Source of the DNA: Hypomyces perniciosus
Lineage: Eukaryota; Ascomycota; Sordariomycetes; Hypocreales; Hypocreaceae
NCBI GenBank assembly: GCA_008477525.1
Contig: SPDT01000007.1
Location: forward strand, 186,001-250,000
Length of the DNA: 64,000 nt
Direction: 5' to 3'
Positions 1 to 10,803 of this stretch are shown here, one piece after another. How positions within the stretch are numbered: the first letter of the stretch is position 1; every line of letters begins with the position of its first letter. Below the pieces are notes generated by a model. The model was given only the letters and a program-made list of their open reading frames with translations. It was not told where the DNA came from and made no database searches. Made by a program: the position numbers and the translations under genes.

Positions 1-3000
1 TTGTCATCTACAGCCTGGGCCCCCATGATGGAGAAAGGCCAAGCCAAGACATCGATCTCTGGAGTGATGGCATCAACGCCAGCAAATCCAGTCTTGCGCA
101 GAACAGCATGCCACTCACCGGAAGTGATGGTCGGAGCGTACTTGCGGCCATCATCTACGCCAAGCCACCAACCGGGAAGACCACCCATGATGTTGCTGAA
201 TCGGATGGGTCCGTTGTTGGTAAGCTCCAAGAGCATAAGGTAACCGCCGGGCTTGAGGAGCTGACGGGTATTCTCCAGGGTCTTTTGGAGGGTAGCAGTA
301 GCGTGCAATACGTTGGATGCGATGATAATATCGTACGAGTGGGGTTCGTATCCTTGAGTCGAGGGCGACTTCTCAGCGTCCAAAGTCTTGAAGATCATCT
401 TATCGCTGTGTGCCCTGAACAATTCGGCGGCCTTCTCGAAGAAACCAACTGAGATATCAGTGTAAGTGTACGAAGACAGCTTCTTTCCAATGGCACCCAG
501 GATCGCTTTGGTGGCACCGCCAGTTCCCGCACCAATCTCGAGAATCCTGGCGTGAGGGTAGCGATGGACCATCTGCTTCATCATGCTGGCCAAGAAGTCG
601 TTGTACCTGGCGAAACCAAGACCCTTCTTGTAGAAGTCATCAAGCATGTTGTTTGGCAGCATGTGCTCCAGAATCGTCGTCTCGCCTCGCACAGCAGCCG
701 GAATGTTTTCGCCAACAGCCACAATGAGCTTGATATCGACAACATCGGCATATCTGTCGATGACGGCCTTGACATCCTCTGGAGTATCCGTAGACCACTC
801 CTTCTTGATGCAGGGATGTTGTCCATTGGCAACGGTCTCGAGCACATTGTTCATGAAGTCCCGAAGGGCCAGGTGGTGGGTCTGACCATTCGCCCATTCC
901 TCATCCGTGATTTCGGACTTCCACTTGCGGCAGTAGTAGTATGACGCTCTCTCGCAGGCAAGACCCAATTCGGCCTCTTCCGCAGTAGGACGAACGCCCT
1001 TGACGATAGAAGCTCCGTCTGGGGCGGCAACATCCAACTTTGTGTACGAGAACAATCGGCGATCGTCCGACTCAGTGGCAGGTGCAAAAGGCTTGATGGT
1101 CAGGTCCTCGACTTGGACCATCGCATACTCGCCATCTTCGCTGAAAAGATCGATGCTGGCAGAGAAGGTTTCCGAGTCGGCAAGCACAGAGGAGACGGGG
1201 AGCGGGACTGCGGAAGTTGGCAGCGCAGCACACAGCTCCGGGTTGATTCGGATTCTCCGGATTGATGTGGGAACGTGGAGAGACCAGAGACGCTCATCGC
1301 CAGGGGCTGAATATGCAAGCATTGACGCCTGGAACGCCACATCAAGCCATGTTGGGTGGACCATGTAAACAGTGGTATCATTGTCGGTGTACGGATAGCT
1401 ATCGACAAGAACAGCGGCTTGGTTGAAGCTTCGCTTCGCTGATGATATGGTGTGGAATGATTGAGCGTAGCCATATCCGAGCTTGGACAGGGATGCATAG
1501 AAACGCTCAGCATCAACATCGGACATGCTTGAGCGCTCCAGAGGAGTGGAAGCTAGGGCAGTAAGGCTTGGGGTACCAAACACTACCCGAACACTTCCGC
1601 TCGCCATCAATTCCATCTCTTGGTTGGTTCCCAGGTTAGGGCATGAATAGCATGAGAAGTCAGCAGTGGTGGTTGTGGTGCCATTCTTCTGGGAGCTGGT
1701 GATGGCCGTAAGCGTAACGAGAGTCTCAACACCTGCGTTGGAATCCTGCTCAAAGGTAATGGCCCTGGGAATAGTCAGGTTTTCGAGCTCAATCACCTGC
1801 ACAGGCTTGTCAGCCGCAAGGGTCTTAGCTGCTTCCAATGCCAGAGCACAATAACCCGCAGCAGGGAAGACAGTTTGGCTTTGCAGCTGATGACCCTCCA
1901 GCCATGGAATCTCAGAAACCTTGAGCAAGTTGGTCCAACGGCGGTCACGGTCAGTGGAGTCTGGAGTCTGGATACCGAGCAGCTCATGGAAAGGCTGTGG
2001 GCGGGTACGCATCTTTCGAGAGACGCGTGATTCATGCCAGTGAGACCTGCCATGGTTCCACTTGTATGATGGTAGATCGACCACCAACTTAGGCGCCGAT
2101 TCCACACCCGAAGAAAGCTTCTCGTAGGACTGGAAATCGACGCCTTGAGCGCCCACTTGAGTCCAGACGAAGCCCAGAGCTTCTGAGAAAGCCTCAACAT
2201 CGTTCTTGCCGCGACTAAGCACACCAGAGTATGGGATGCCGACTGGTCGTACCTCAGCAACATTCTGGGTAGCAGGGCCCTTGAGTGCTGGGTGAGGTCC
2301 GACCTCGAGAGCGTAGGTCAGCTGAGGATCACTAGCGACGGCATTCTTGACAGCATCTGCAAACAAGACTGCGTTCACCATGTTATCCCTCCAGTAAACA
2401 TCCTGCAGCTCGTCGCTAGGCTCGACGGCCTTGTCACTGGCAGTCACACTCGAGAACCAGGAGCAGGAAGTGCTTCGCAAGTTCGCCTTGACGCCGGCTG
2501 CTCGCAGGGCCTGGATGTACGGGTCACCACAGGGGGACATGTGGTGAGAGTGATAGGCTGTGTCCACCTTGAGTAATCTGGCAAACTTCTTCTCCTCGTC
2601 AAAGACCTTCCTTGCGTGCTCAATAGCATCAGCATCTCCGGACAAGGTCACACTTGCGGAAGAGTTATGGGCGGCAATAGAGATCTTGCCCTTGAAGGCT
2701 CTCAGGTTGACGAGCTCCTGGGCGTCCTCCCATGAAGTTCCAACAGCCATCATGACACCCTTCTGGCCGCGGCTCTCATTGCCTGCCAGGCGAGCAAACA
2801 CACCACGGAGGTAAGCGACGCGGATGGCGTCACGGTCAGAAAGGAAACCAGCAGCATAAGCAGCGCCAATCTCTCCTGAGGAGTGGCCAACGACAGCGCT
2901 GAAGTTGATGCCGGCGGCCTTCAGAAGATCAACGAGGACAATCTGCACGGCTGTACACAATGGCTGTGACAGTGCCGCCTCGGCAATTCGCGACGTGTCA

Positions 3001-4920
3001 GCTCCAGCGAGCATCTCGTCCTTGAGGCGCCATTGCGGTCGATTAGCAGGCAGAGTGTCCAAAGATTCCTGCAAATCTTGTATTCTCTTTTGAACGAATT
3101 CTGATGAGCGGATCAACTCAGCGCCCATAGCCGCCCACTGTGCACCCTGTCCGGTGAAAACACCGAGCACGCGAGCATCTGAAGTCTTGATGCTAGAGCG
3201 AATGCCAACAGTAGATCCAGCAACGCGCTTCAAGTCGGCGAGCTTATCATCAATCTTGGTCGATAGCTGCTCAATAGACTCCGCTGAGAAGGCCACCTTG
3301 TAAGGGAACTGACTTCTACGTGATTGCAGGGTGAAAGCCAGATCGGAGGCGTTAATGTCGTTATTAGCCTTCAGGTGCTCAGAGTAAGCCTCAAGTTGGC
3401 CAACCAGAGAGCCCTCAGACACAGCTGAGAAAAGGAAAGGCGTAAAGGGGGCGCGACCAGCATCGCCCGCCGTGCCAGCCGGCTCTCTGTGGTACTGTTC
3501 CAGAATAGCGTGCGCATTGCTACCACCGAAACCTAGTGGGATTTGTTAGTAATTGAATGTCTCCAATATCATGCTTCTACGTACCGAAACTGTTGACACT
3601 GACACGTCGAGGAACTCCCTCGGGCAGCTTAGGCCATGGGGCCAAGGCGGTCGGAACATGCAAGCCCTTGTAGAAGGGCTCGATGGCTGGGTTCAATGTA
3701 TTGAACAGCAGGTTGGGAGGAATGAATCCGTTCTGGATGATAGCAGAGCCCTTGAGAAGACCTGCCAGACCTGCGGCACCCTCGGTGTGACCGATAACGG
3801 TCTTAACGGATCCGACATACAGGGGAGTTGCACCGTCGCCTTGGCCAAAGCACTGGGCAATGGCAGCGGCCTCTTTGGGATCACCTGCCTTGGTACCAGT
3901 TCCGTGGGCTTCGAAGAACTGAGGACGGTCATAGAGGTTGTTTACGGGGTCCAGACCGGCGTTCTTGTAGGTTTTCCGGATGAGCGCAGCCTGGGCTTCC
4001 GTGCTGGGCACGGTGATACCGTTAGAGTAACCGTCCTGGTTGATACCGGTCTCTCGAATCAGACATTCGATGTGGTCACCATTGGCAATGGCGTCGCTCA
4101 GCCGTTTCAGGACAATAGCTGCCACACCCTCACCACGGGCATAACCATCTGCATCTGCATCCCACATGCGGGAGCGGCCCGTGGGAGAAAGCATCTTCAT
4201 CTTGCTTTCAAAGATGAAAACCTCTGCATGCTGAGTTAGCTAAAGTCTCACTGAGGTAGGGTTCAAGTTTCAGGGGTACTAACCTGGTCCCAGGATGACC
4301 TGGGTACCACAAGCCACAGCAACACGCGAATCGCCAGTTCGTAACGCTTGAACACCCTGGTGGACGGCGATCAAACTGGAAGAACAGGCGGTATCGATAG
4401 TCATGCTGGGGCCGTGCCAATCGAAGAAGTAAGAGACACGGTTAGAGATAATGGCACGATTCGTTCCAGTGGCGAAGTAGGTCGGGATCGTGGCAAGGTC
4501 TCGTAGCAGGGTATCGTTGTAGTCAACGCCCATGGTACCAACGTAAACAGCTGTATCGGATCCTCGCAGGGACTCGACGGCGTGACCACCGGCCTCGAGG
4601 GCTTCGTAGACCGTCTCCAGGAGGAGACGCTGTTGCGGGTCCATTGAGTCCGCCTCATTGGGGCTGATATTGAAGAAACCGGCATCGAAGAGTCGGATAT
4701 CTTCCTCGATCAAGTGAGAGTGGCGGACGTTGGTGGTGCCATGGTGACTGCCATCGGGGTGGTAGTGCCCCGTCGGGTTGAATCGATTTGGCGGAATCTC
4801 TTGACACACATCACGAGGCTTTTCGAGGAGCTTCCAGAGAGCTGAAGGAGAGCTGGCGCCTCCAGGAAAGCGGCAACCGCTTCCTACAATAGCGATGGGC
4901 TCGGGATGTTGGGAAATCAT
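1..4920 (-). CDS. Highly reducing polyketide synthase, 5' part (KS-AT-DH-CMeT), runs off the left edge
   Basis: Iterative type I polyketide synthase of the LovB / PKS-NRPS clade, building a reduced, C-methylated polyketide chain in the cytosol. Three exons: 4920-4284, 4223-3585 and 3532-1, about 1602 residues in the window. KS domain at residues 8-430 with active-site Cys179 (DTACSSS), His319 (EAHGTGT) and His358 (GHTEG). AT has GHSSGEIG with Ser643. DH has His973 in [10 protein letters not shown] and Asp1156 in LDVAFQ. The C-methyltransferase SAM motif LEIGAGTGG lies near residue 1424. ER, KR and ACP, and any NRPS module, must lie beyond the window, so a pure HR-PKS and a PKS-NRPS hybrid cannot be separated. 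The start at 4920 puts the KS 8 residues in, as usual, with A at -3. Oddity: the DH motif HxxxGxxxxP has Ser977 in place of Gly. No frameshift or RIP stop is seen, so it looks functional. The product is unknown. Confidence 0.96.
3533..3584 (-). other. Intron 2 of the polyketide synthase gene (52 nt)
   Basis: Donor GTACGT at 3584, branch site ACTAAC, acceptor CTAG ending at 3533. Splicing is phase 1 and rejoins SVNSF with [14 protein letters not shown], the conserved end of the KS domain. Confidence 0.92.
4224..4283 (-). other. Intron 1 of the polyketide synthase gene (60 nt)
   Basis: Donor GTTAGT at 4283, branch-like GCTAAC, acceptor GCAG ending at 4224. Splicing is phase 1 and restores [12 protein letters not shown], the usual KS sequence at this place; reading through the intron hits a stop at once. 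Confidence 0.88.
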
Positions 4921-5425
4921 TTTGATACAAATATCCTCGGTTTAAGGAGAGAATGTAAAGAATATGCAGGCAAGTGTCGAAACGTTGAGTTGTAAATGCT
5001 TGTCTAGGGGAGTAGCTTACACGGACATTGGCAGGAGATGAATCCTCTTAATAGAAGCTTTACCTTTTTAGTGTCGTGTGTGTGTTGGTGATATTGACAA
5101 GTGTCTTGGTGTGTCTAACGTCTGGATTATGGCTGGAGTTTTGCAAGCTGGACGGGATGCAGTACTACTAAGTACTCCAAGTTGATGCTCTGTATCTCCA
5201 AGCTGCCTCTCATCATCATCGGCGTGATAGCCCATCAAACTGCCCAGCCCTGCCACCACGATACGGCGCCTGTCAGCGATTACAATCCTTCAGCAATTGC
5301 CACCATTGTCACCGATGAAAGCTAGCTGTCGTCCTCCGACATGAGCCGGCGTACAGAGGCGTTTGATAGGGTCCAAGATACGGTGTTACCGAAATAGATT
5401 CACCTACAGGTAATGAACCGAACAC

Positions 5426-5438
5426 TCGGAGGCGCCGA
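5426..5438. promoter_or_regulatory. Candidate Zn2Cys6 binding site, inverted TCGG-N5-CCGA
   Basis: The inverted half-sites TCGG and CCGA are separated by 5 bp (AGGCG), about 510 bp upstream of the synthase start codon. Binuclear zinc cluster proteins commonly bind paired CGG triplets, and a regulator of that family is encoded next door. Such a motif also arises by chance, and no second copy with the same spacing was found nearby. Confidence 0.3.
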
Positions 5439-6263
5439 ATAGGATTCCCCTTCCAGAACATATGCGATGCCACATGTATGCTACACACGCCTAGCAGAGG
5501 GCGCAGAAGATCAGTGCCTCACGCAACTACGACATGCTGACAGGATGCATAAAGCCACAGGGGGCTGCACGAAGGAGTGATGACTAAGTAACCGCCGAAT
5601 GACGAGCTACGGGAAAATCGGGGAGCCGGGATTAATACGTGTGAATACGTGAGATCGCATCTGACACGAGAATCCTCCTACATACAAGTTTCTCCATATA
5701 ACTAAATCCTATCAATGACATGTACGGGCCCAGATTGACGTCGTGAGGTCTCTAGACGACTGCATAGTCCAATTCTGCTTCCTTCCAACAACTACCTAAC
5801 CTATTCAACGCTCTTATACGAAGTACATACCTGGGATAAGTGGCTTCCTTTACTCCGTACTGGGCCGCAAACTTTGTCCGCCTGGCACCAATCTATTGCA
5901 TGGCTAAGACGTTAGCGTTGCGGCGGTTCCCCGGAGGTAAATGCCGTCGCTTATTATTAGTGCCTCAAAGTGGCTTTCGGGGCGAAGCACAGACGTGTTA
6001 CTCCCTAGCTGGCGCTTATTTACTAGTCCATGGATAGTGTATCCTGTGAATCAGTGAGATTCAAACGGCTCGGTCCGCGACGCCACAAGTGGAGGTTTTT
6101 GTCCCACCACCGACCAAGCAACCAATCCACTAAAAGGGGCGTGGAGTGGCTTCGGCAGTGCTATTATAAATAACAATGTGGCGATTCGTTTATACTCTAC
6201 TACGTAGTGTATTCATTTTGGTAGATTTAAAATAAATTTTAAAAAATAAGTGCACAAGAAACA

Positions 6264-6750
6264 AAATCCTATGTCCGAAGGTTGAGCCGCAAAGAGAAGA
6301 AGAGTCACTTCGCAACTAGCAGCACCCCTGCCACACAGTATTAACTACTGGCCTGTATACAGTATTTTATTTTGCAATAAAAGGCCAAATTTCTATCAGA
6401 TTTATTTAACTATTTAATAAAAAAATTCATTTATAGCGAATTATATATATCCTAAGTAAAAAGTAAACTACAGTTAAGCAGCTATAGTAATAGTGGTGAT
6501 AATGACTAGAAAATAGGTATTTATAGACCTAATCATGAGTCTGGTTGCTTTTTAGTGAGTATGGCCCTGAAAGATCGCTAAAAGGGATAGCTGTAGCGAT
6601 ATGTGTAGGGGAATATGCCTTACTATTACAGTACGTTACAGCAGGCTTGGTTGACTTTTATAGGTAGGGTCTTAATAGGTACTATGTGGCAGGGGTGCCG
6701 CCGGTTATGAAGTAACTCTTCCCTTTGCGACTCTACCTTCGTAGATTAAG
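6264..6750. mobile_element. MITE-like element with long imperfect terminal inverted repeats
   Basis: The arm at 6264-6342 matches the reverse complement of 6678-6750. Shared blocks include CGAAGGT, CGCAAAG and CGGCACCCCTGCCACA-like sequence (left copy AGCACCCCTGCCACA). Most differences are C/T or G/A, as expected after RIP. The roughly 340 bp between the arms are AT-rich and carry no coding sequence. This fits a non-autonomous DNA transposon or a foldback element; the exact ends and any target duplication are unclear. Confidence 0.6.
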
Positions 6751-7383
6751 CAATTTTAAACCACAAGCGTTGATTACACGCACTTTTGTATTAGTTGCTG
6801 TTGAGCCAGAAAGGATGGTGACATGCCACGAGTAAGCTAGGAACACACTCATAGTTACTAGTCTGAAGCTTAATAGTTTTGCTAAAGATGGGAGGTAGCG
6901 ATCACAGCCTCAGATGGCGGCTTGATCCTCGCAGGATTGTGTGGCGACGATAAAACATCCGATTAAGTGAACCAAAAACCGTTACGCGTCTTTAAAGTGA
7001 CAGGGACGGAGTCAGGGTTTATTCTTATTATTATTATTTAGGCTTCTCTTCTCAATCACTATCCCCAAATGGAGCAAGTCAAGTGCAGGATCTCCTCGCA
7101 CGCTGAAAGAGATGCAACTTTAGTTTATCCCTCAGATTTCCAGAAAATACCCTAGAACGTCATAGGCATGTGATGTAGGCAGGAGTTGGATCGTAATATT
7201 GAAGGCTTCTTCCTCTTCTTCTTTTCTTCTTCAATTAAGCCTAATCATATCGTGCATCTGGAAATCTAGAAACTATGAACGCTGTTCTACTTATTTAGGA
7301 AGTTTATGTGAACCCGATAACATAAATCATTACCCAACCAGTGGCTTCATGAGAAAGGAAAATGGAACAAAAGAACAGACACA

Positions 7384-8961
7384 TCATAGACGCAGCATCT
7401 GTCTAAGGCGTACCATCCGCTGCTGAACCTCTATCTCCAACTCCTTTGCTTCTTGGTTGGTAGCACCCAACGCAGGTACGCCGAGTTGGTGTAAACCAGA
7501 AAAGTCGTAGGGTTGCGATGGCTGCGACGGCGACTGGGGTGATAGGTACAGGTCTACAGCCTCGCACTGTCGCTCAACCAGATAAAAGCAGAGTTGGACG
7601 ATCATCACTAGCCTCATGCCGGCTAGCCCCAGGTCGACACGTGCGCCAAGATCAAGGGTGCCAGCGGGGAGATTGGAGCTCCGTAGATCCACATCGTGTT
7701 GCAAGACCGTAAGCGCGGAAACATAGATACTCAGGAGCATGGTATGGCATGCATTAACTAAGTGGCGGATGACAATGTTTGAGTATTGGCTAGAAGGCCT
7801 CGAGTAACCTGGAGGTGATCCCTTGGCGTGTATCGACGGCGAGCTACTGTTGAGGGAGCTTGACGGTGTGAATTGTGGCGTGAGACAAGCCCAAAAACCC
7901 ATGTCGACTTGCAAAGACCGCAGGATTTCCAGCAGATGCCGCGAGGTGGAAAAGGCATCGATCAGAGTATCGCCGAGTGTTGTCGTCTCAAGCGCGGGAT
8001 TTGGGCGCTCAGCCTGAAAAAACATGTTCATATTGTAGGGAGCATGACCCAGCCATGCGGCCACCGATTTGAACACTGCATCGTTATCGATGAGCGGGGT
8101 CGGTTGCCTTCGGCTGTGATCCCCAGGTTGGATTGTCGATCCCGCCGTCTCAGCCAAGTTGCAGCTCGCGCGGTGCAGAGGGTAGAGGCGCGTGGTTAGC
8201 TGTGACAGCTGTGCGATGCCCACGTCGGGGCCATGGAGTGGTCTGGGAAGATGGGCTGGCGATGGGGGCGCACCAGCCTCGTTGCTTCCTGTAGATTCCC
8301 AGGTTGGCATAGGTGGAAAGGGGTCGTAAAACGTCGTATCGGTATCAATTTTCGTGTCCACCATCGTGTGCATGTGTAAGGATGGACTCGTATCCAGCTC
8401 GCTTCCGTCTATTTGCATATCATTCCAGTCGAAAGTCTCCATCCAAGGCCACGCGGGCGTTGATGTCGACGCGGACATGGACGTGGAGCAAGTGAAAGCT
8501 GAGGAGGATGAGGAAGAGGCGGAGCCGGTTGACTCTTCTATCGGCATTGCCAATATTGTGTCCTTGCTCGAATTCGCTGGGGAGTGATTGCTGGAATTGT
8601 CACCGCCGCTGGCATTGGCATTGGTGTTGACATTGGTCTTTGCATCGTCGAGTGTGGGAGGAGAGCCTGTTGTTGTGTTGCGTCGACGTGGTTCTGGTGA
8701 GATAGGCGGCGTGGTATTCCGGACAGCGGGCGTTGCAGGAGGATGAGAAGCAGTCCGTGATGCATCGGCTAAGCGATACATGCTGGGGCGGCCTTTGGGT
8801 AAACTGAAGCTGTAGACGCATTGAGCTCCTTGTCGAAGACATCTGTTGCACGCGCCCGTGTTGCTGTTGCCCGCGCGGGTGCATCTCAGCTTCTGGCTGT
8901 GGCATCGGTCGCACGATTGGCGCCTTGATGCCGTCGAAGTTGAATCTGGTGTTGGTGCCAT
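7384..8961 (-). CDS. Zn2Cys6 transcription factor, AflR-like, probable cluster regulator
   Basis: Nuclear DNA-binding regulator of 525 residues. A binuclear zinc cluster sits at the N-terminus: Cys17, Cys20, Cys27, Cys38, Cys41 and Cys48, spaced C-x2-C-x6-C-x10-C-x2-C-x6-C, followed by a basic linker (SLPKGRPS) as in AflR-type proteins. Residues about 60-170 are Ser/Thr/Asn-rich and low in complexity. The C-terminal half resembles the AflR regulatory region in length and layout, ending in a heptad-like stretch (EVQQRMVRLRQML). The open frame extends upstream to 9168, but the Met at 8961 is preferred: it has an AACAATGGC context and puts the zinc cluster at residue 17. No intron is needed. It lies 2.5 kb upstream of the synthase gene in the same orientation, which suggests it controls that cluster; this is inference from position and family. 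Confidence 0.9.
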   Translation of the reverse strand: MAPTPDSTSTASRRQSCDRCHSQKLRCTRAGNSNTGACNRCLRQGAQCVYSFSLPKGRPSMYRLADASRTASHPPATPAVRNTTPPISPEPRRRNTTTGSPPTLDDAKTNVNTNANASGGDNSSNHSPANSSKDTILAMPIEESTGSASSSSSSAFTCSTSMSASTSTPAWPWMETFDWNDMQIDGSELDTSPSLHMHTMVDTKIDTDTTFYDPFPPMPTWESTGSNEAGAPPSPAHLPRPLHGPDVGIAQLSQLTTRLYPLHRASCNLAETAGSTIQPGDHSRRQPTPLIDNDAVFKSVAAWLGHAPYNMNMFFQAERPNPALETTTLGDTLIDAFSTSRHLLEILRSLQVDMGFWACLTPQFTPSSSLNSSSPSIHAKGSPPGYSRPSSQYSNIVIRHLVNACHTMLLSIYVSALTVLQHDVDLRSSNLPAGTLDLGARVDLGLAGMRLVMIVQLCFYLVERQCEAVDLYLSPQSPSQPSQPYDFSGLHQLGVPALGATNQEAKELEIEVQQRMVRLRQMLRL

Positions 8962-10480
8962 TGTTCTGGTGGGTGATGAGGAGGAAGAATAGCAATTGGT
9001 GAGTTGAAAGACATGTAACTTAAGCCCAATTAATCGAGTGGAGGAATTCAGGTCGTTGGGTTCATGGGATATATAAATGATATACGCGGATCGTCTCCAG
9101 AAAGCTACATCTATGACTACGGTTAAAGCAGGCCAGATCCTGTCACATAGAAGTAAATCCATGTGCATGTGGCTGCATGTCAGCGTATGAAGGATTCAGG
9201 ATTCATTGATTCCAGCCTCAAAGATAACCCGATAAGGATGACAACATCTGAGCGTTCGTGTTTATGTGCCTGTAAATAAGCAAACTAGGGTGCCAAGCAC
9301 CCTAGTGCTATCGGCCTATCCTAAATGCAAATATGTAGTAGCGACCCTAGAGCTTGACCTTTGGGATGCGCAGGAAGAGTATGGCAGGCATGTTTTAGGG
9401 ATCAACGAAGCTGTAGGGTGCAAGAGGGAAGCTTTATGATAAATATAGCAAGATGGCTTGAAGCTTGTTATAGGTTAGGAGTTGATATTATGTCCTTAAT
9501 GCCGGCTAGTAGTTTAGTAGTAAACTTATAGAGTATTGGCATGCTTAAGTGCCAGCTCGGCCTGCCCTGCGGCGCCAGGATGACAGCGATAGCCGCAGCC
9601 GCAGCTGCAGCCGCAGGGCCGAAAGAGTCAGCAGCGAAGGCGAATAAGATAGAGAGGGAGTGAGAGAATCCCATCCATAGCCTGCTCCTAGGGCCCTGTA
9701 GTCTTGATAACATCCTGCGGCAGCCTCTGGTCAGGCCGGTCGCGCGTAAAGTGTCCGTCTTGGGAATGCCTGCTCAGCAAATTGAATGAGTATTGGCGTA
9801 ACTCGCCCGACCACGGGAAACTTCCTGGGTGATGCGATCAGTTTAACGGGGCCCAGCTCAGCGCAGACGTCATTAAGCAAACACTAGTTTCTGAAAGGCA
9901 ATCTCTCGTAGGTTCATTCCGCATCAAGGTGACTTAGGTGGCTTCGACCTATACAACTTTATCAGATCTCAGTATCCATACTATTAGAATACCGTCATTG
10001 CAGTGGCGTCCCCGACGGGCTAACAGCTCCAATTCGTCTATCCGTATCGTCGCCTCATCACGCCGTCCAACTCAGTTGTCCTCCACCAGCTACTCGCTAA
10101 GCGTGATAAACTCAGTTCGTTCCTAGTCGCAATCGTAACTGTATGGATATCTGGCAAACAGAAGGATGGATGAAGTGTGAAACTGAGAATTAGCTAGCAA
10201 TGACGACTGTGCGTCCCTACTGTTTTTACAGGGGGAACGTTCTTGCAGTTGAGACGATAGTGAGGAAGGAACGAGTTGGAGTAAAGTACAGCTTTAGCTG
10301 CCCCGCGTTTTGGTGATCAAATTATCCAAGATCTTCTCAGGGACCCTGGTCGTGCTGTAACGCCGGGAGGGGGCTTGCTGAGTGGCGCTTTTCAAGTGGC
10401 AGCAGGTCTGGTCGGGATGTCGATAGTTGGACAGCAAGTTTGGGGAAAAATTAAAAAGCGACACGGGTGCAAAATTCATT
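8962..10480. other. Upstream region of the regulator; no gene supported
   Basis: Contains the promoter and 5' leader of the regulator. The frame upstream of 8961 is open to 9168 but looks like leader, not protein. A short GCAGCC-type run lies at about 9590-9615. Open frames at 9468-9713 and 9938-10126 show no domain. Base composition switches sharply to AT-rich at about 10480. Confidence 0.6.
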
Positions 10481-10803
10481 TAATAAATATTATAATAATA
10501 TTAAAAATGCTATCTCTTACAGCAATTAAGTTATTAAATAAACTAGACTTATTATTTAAAAAATATATAGGAAAGTTATAAATATTAAAGATAGAGTAGT
10601 GCTATTTATATAGATACTTTGTATACTGCCCGCGAAAATCTCCCTGCAGCTACTTATACTATATAACTTAATCCTTATATAATACTATAATAGATAGTAG
10701 CAGCAATACATTATATTACTTCAATTAATAAGTCTTTAATATCTCTTTTATCTACTCTATATAGAATCTCCCTAGCTTAACTATTCTTTTAGCTGTATAG
10801 CTA

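Larger units (their letters stand above)
4921..7383. other. Intergenic region between the polyketide synthase and the regulator
   Basis: Holds the promoter of the minus-strand synthase gene and the 3' flank of the regulator gene. No supported coding region: the only open frame above 60 codons in the first half (5840-6037) has no recognisable domain. Base composition drops to AT-rich between about 6150 and 7050, around the MITE-like inverted repeat described separately. Confidence 0.7.

Noticed and set aside
552..1519. Several open frames of 80-140 codons on both strands
   Set aside because: They are shadow frames of the long polyketide synthase exon 3, whose domains fix the true frame.
3553..4239. 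Plus-strand open frame of 228 codons
   Set aside because: Antisense of the KS-coding exon 2; no domain of its own.
7518..8765. Open frames overlapping the regulator gene
   Set aside because: The zinc cluster and codon composition support only the minus-strand frame of 7384-8961.
8962..9168. N-terminal extension of the regulator
   Set aside because: The in-frame extension has no family similarity, and the start at 8961 has the better context and standard distance to the zinc cluster.
9468..10126. Small open frames upstream of the AT-rich block
   Set aside because: Short, without domains or start context; the GCAGCC run explains the Ala-rich stretch.
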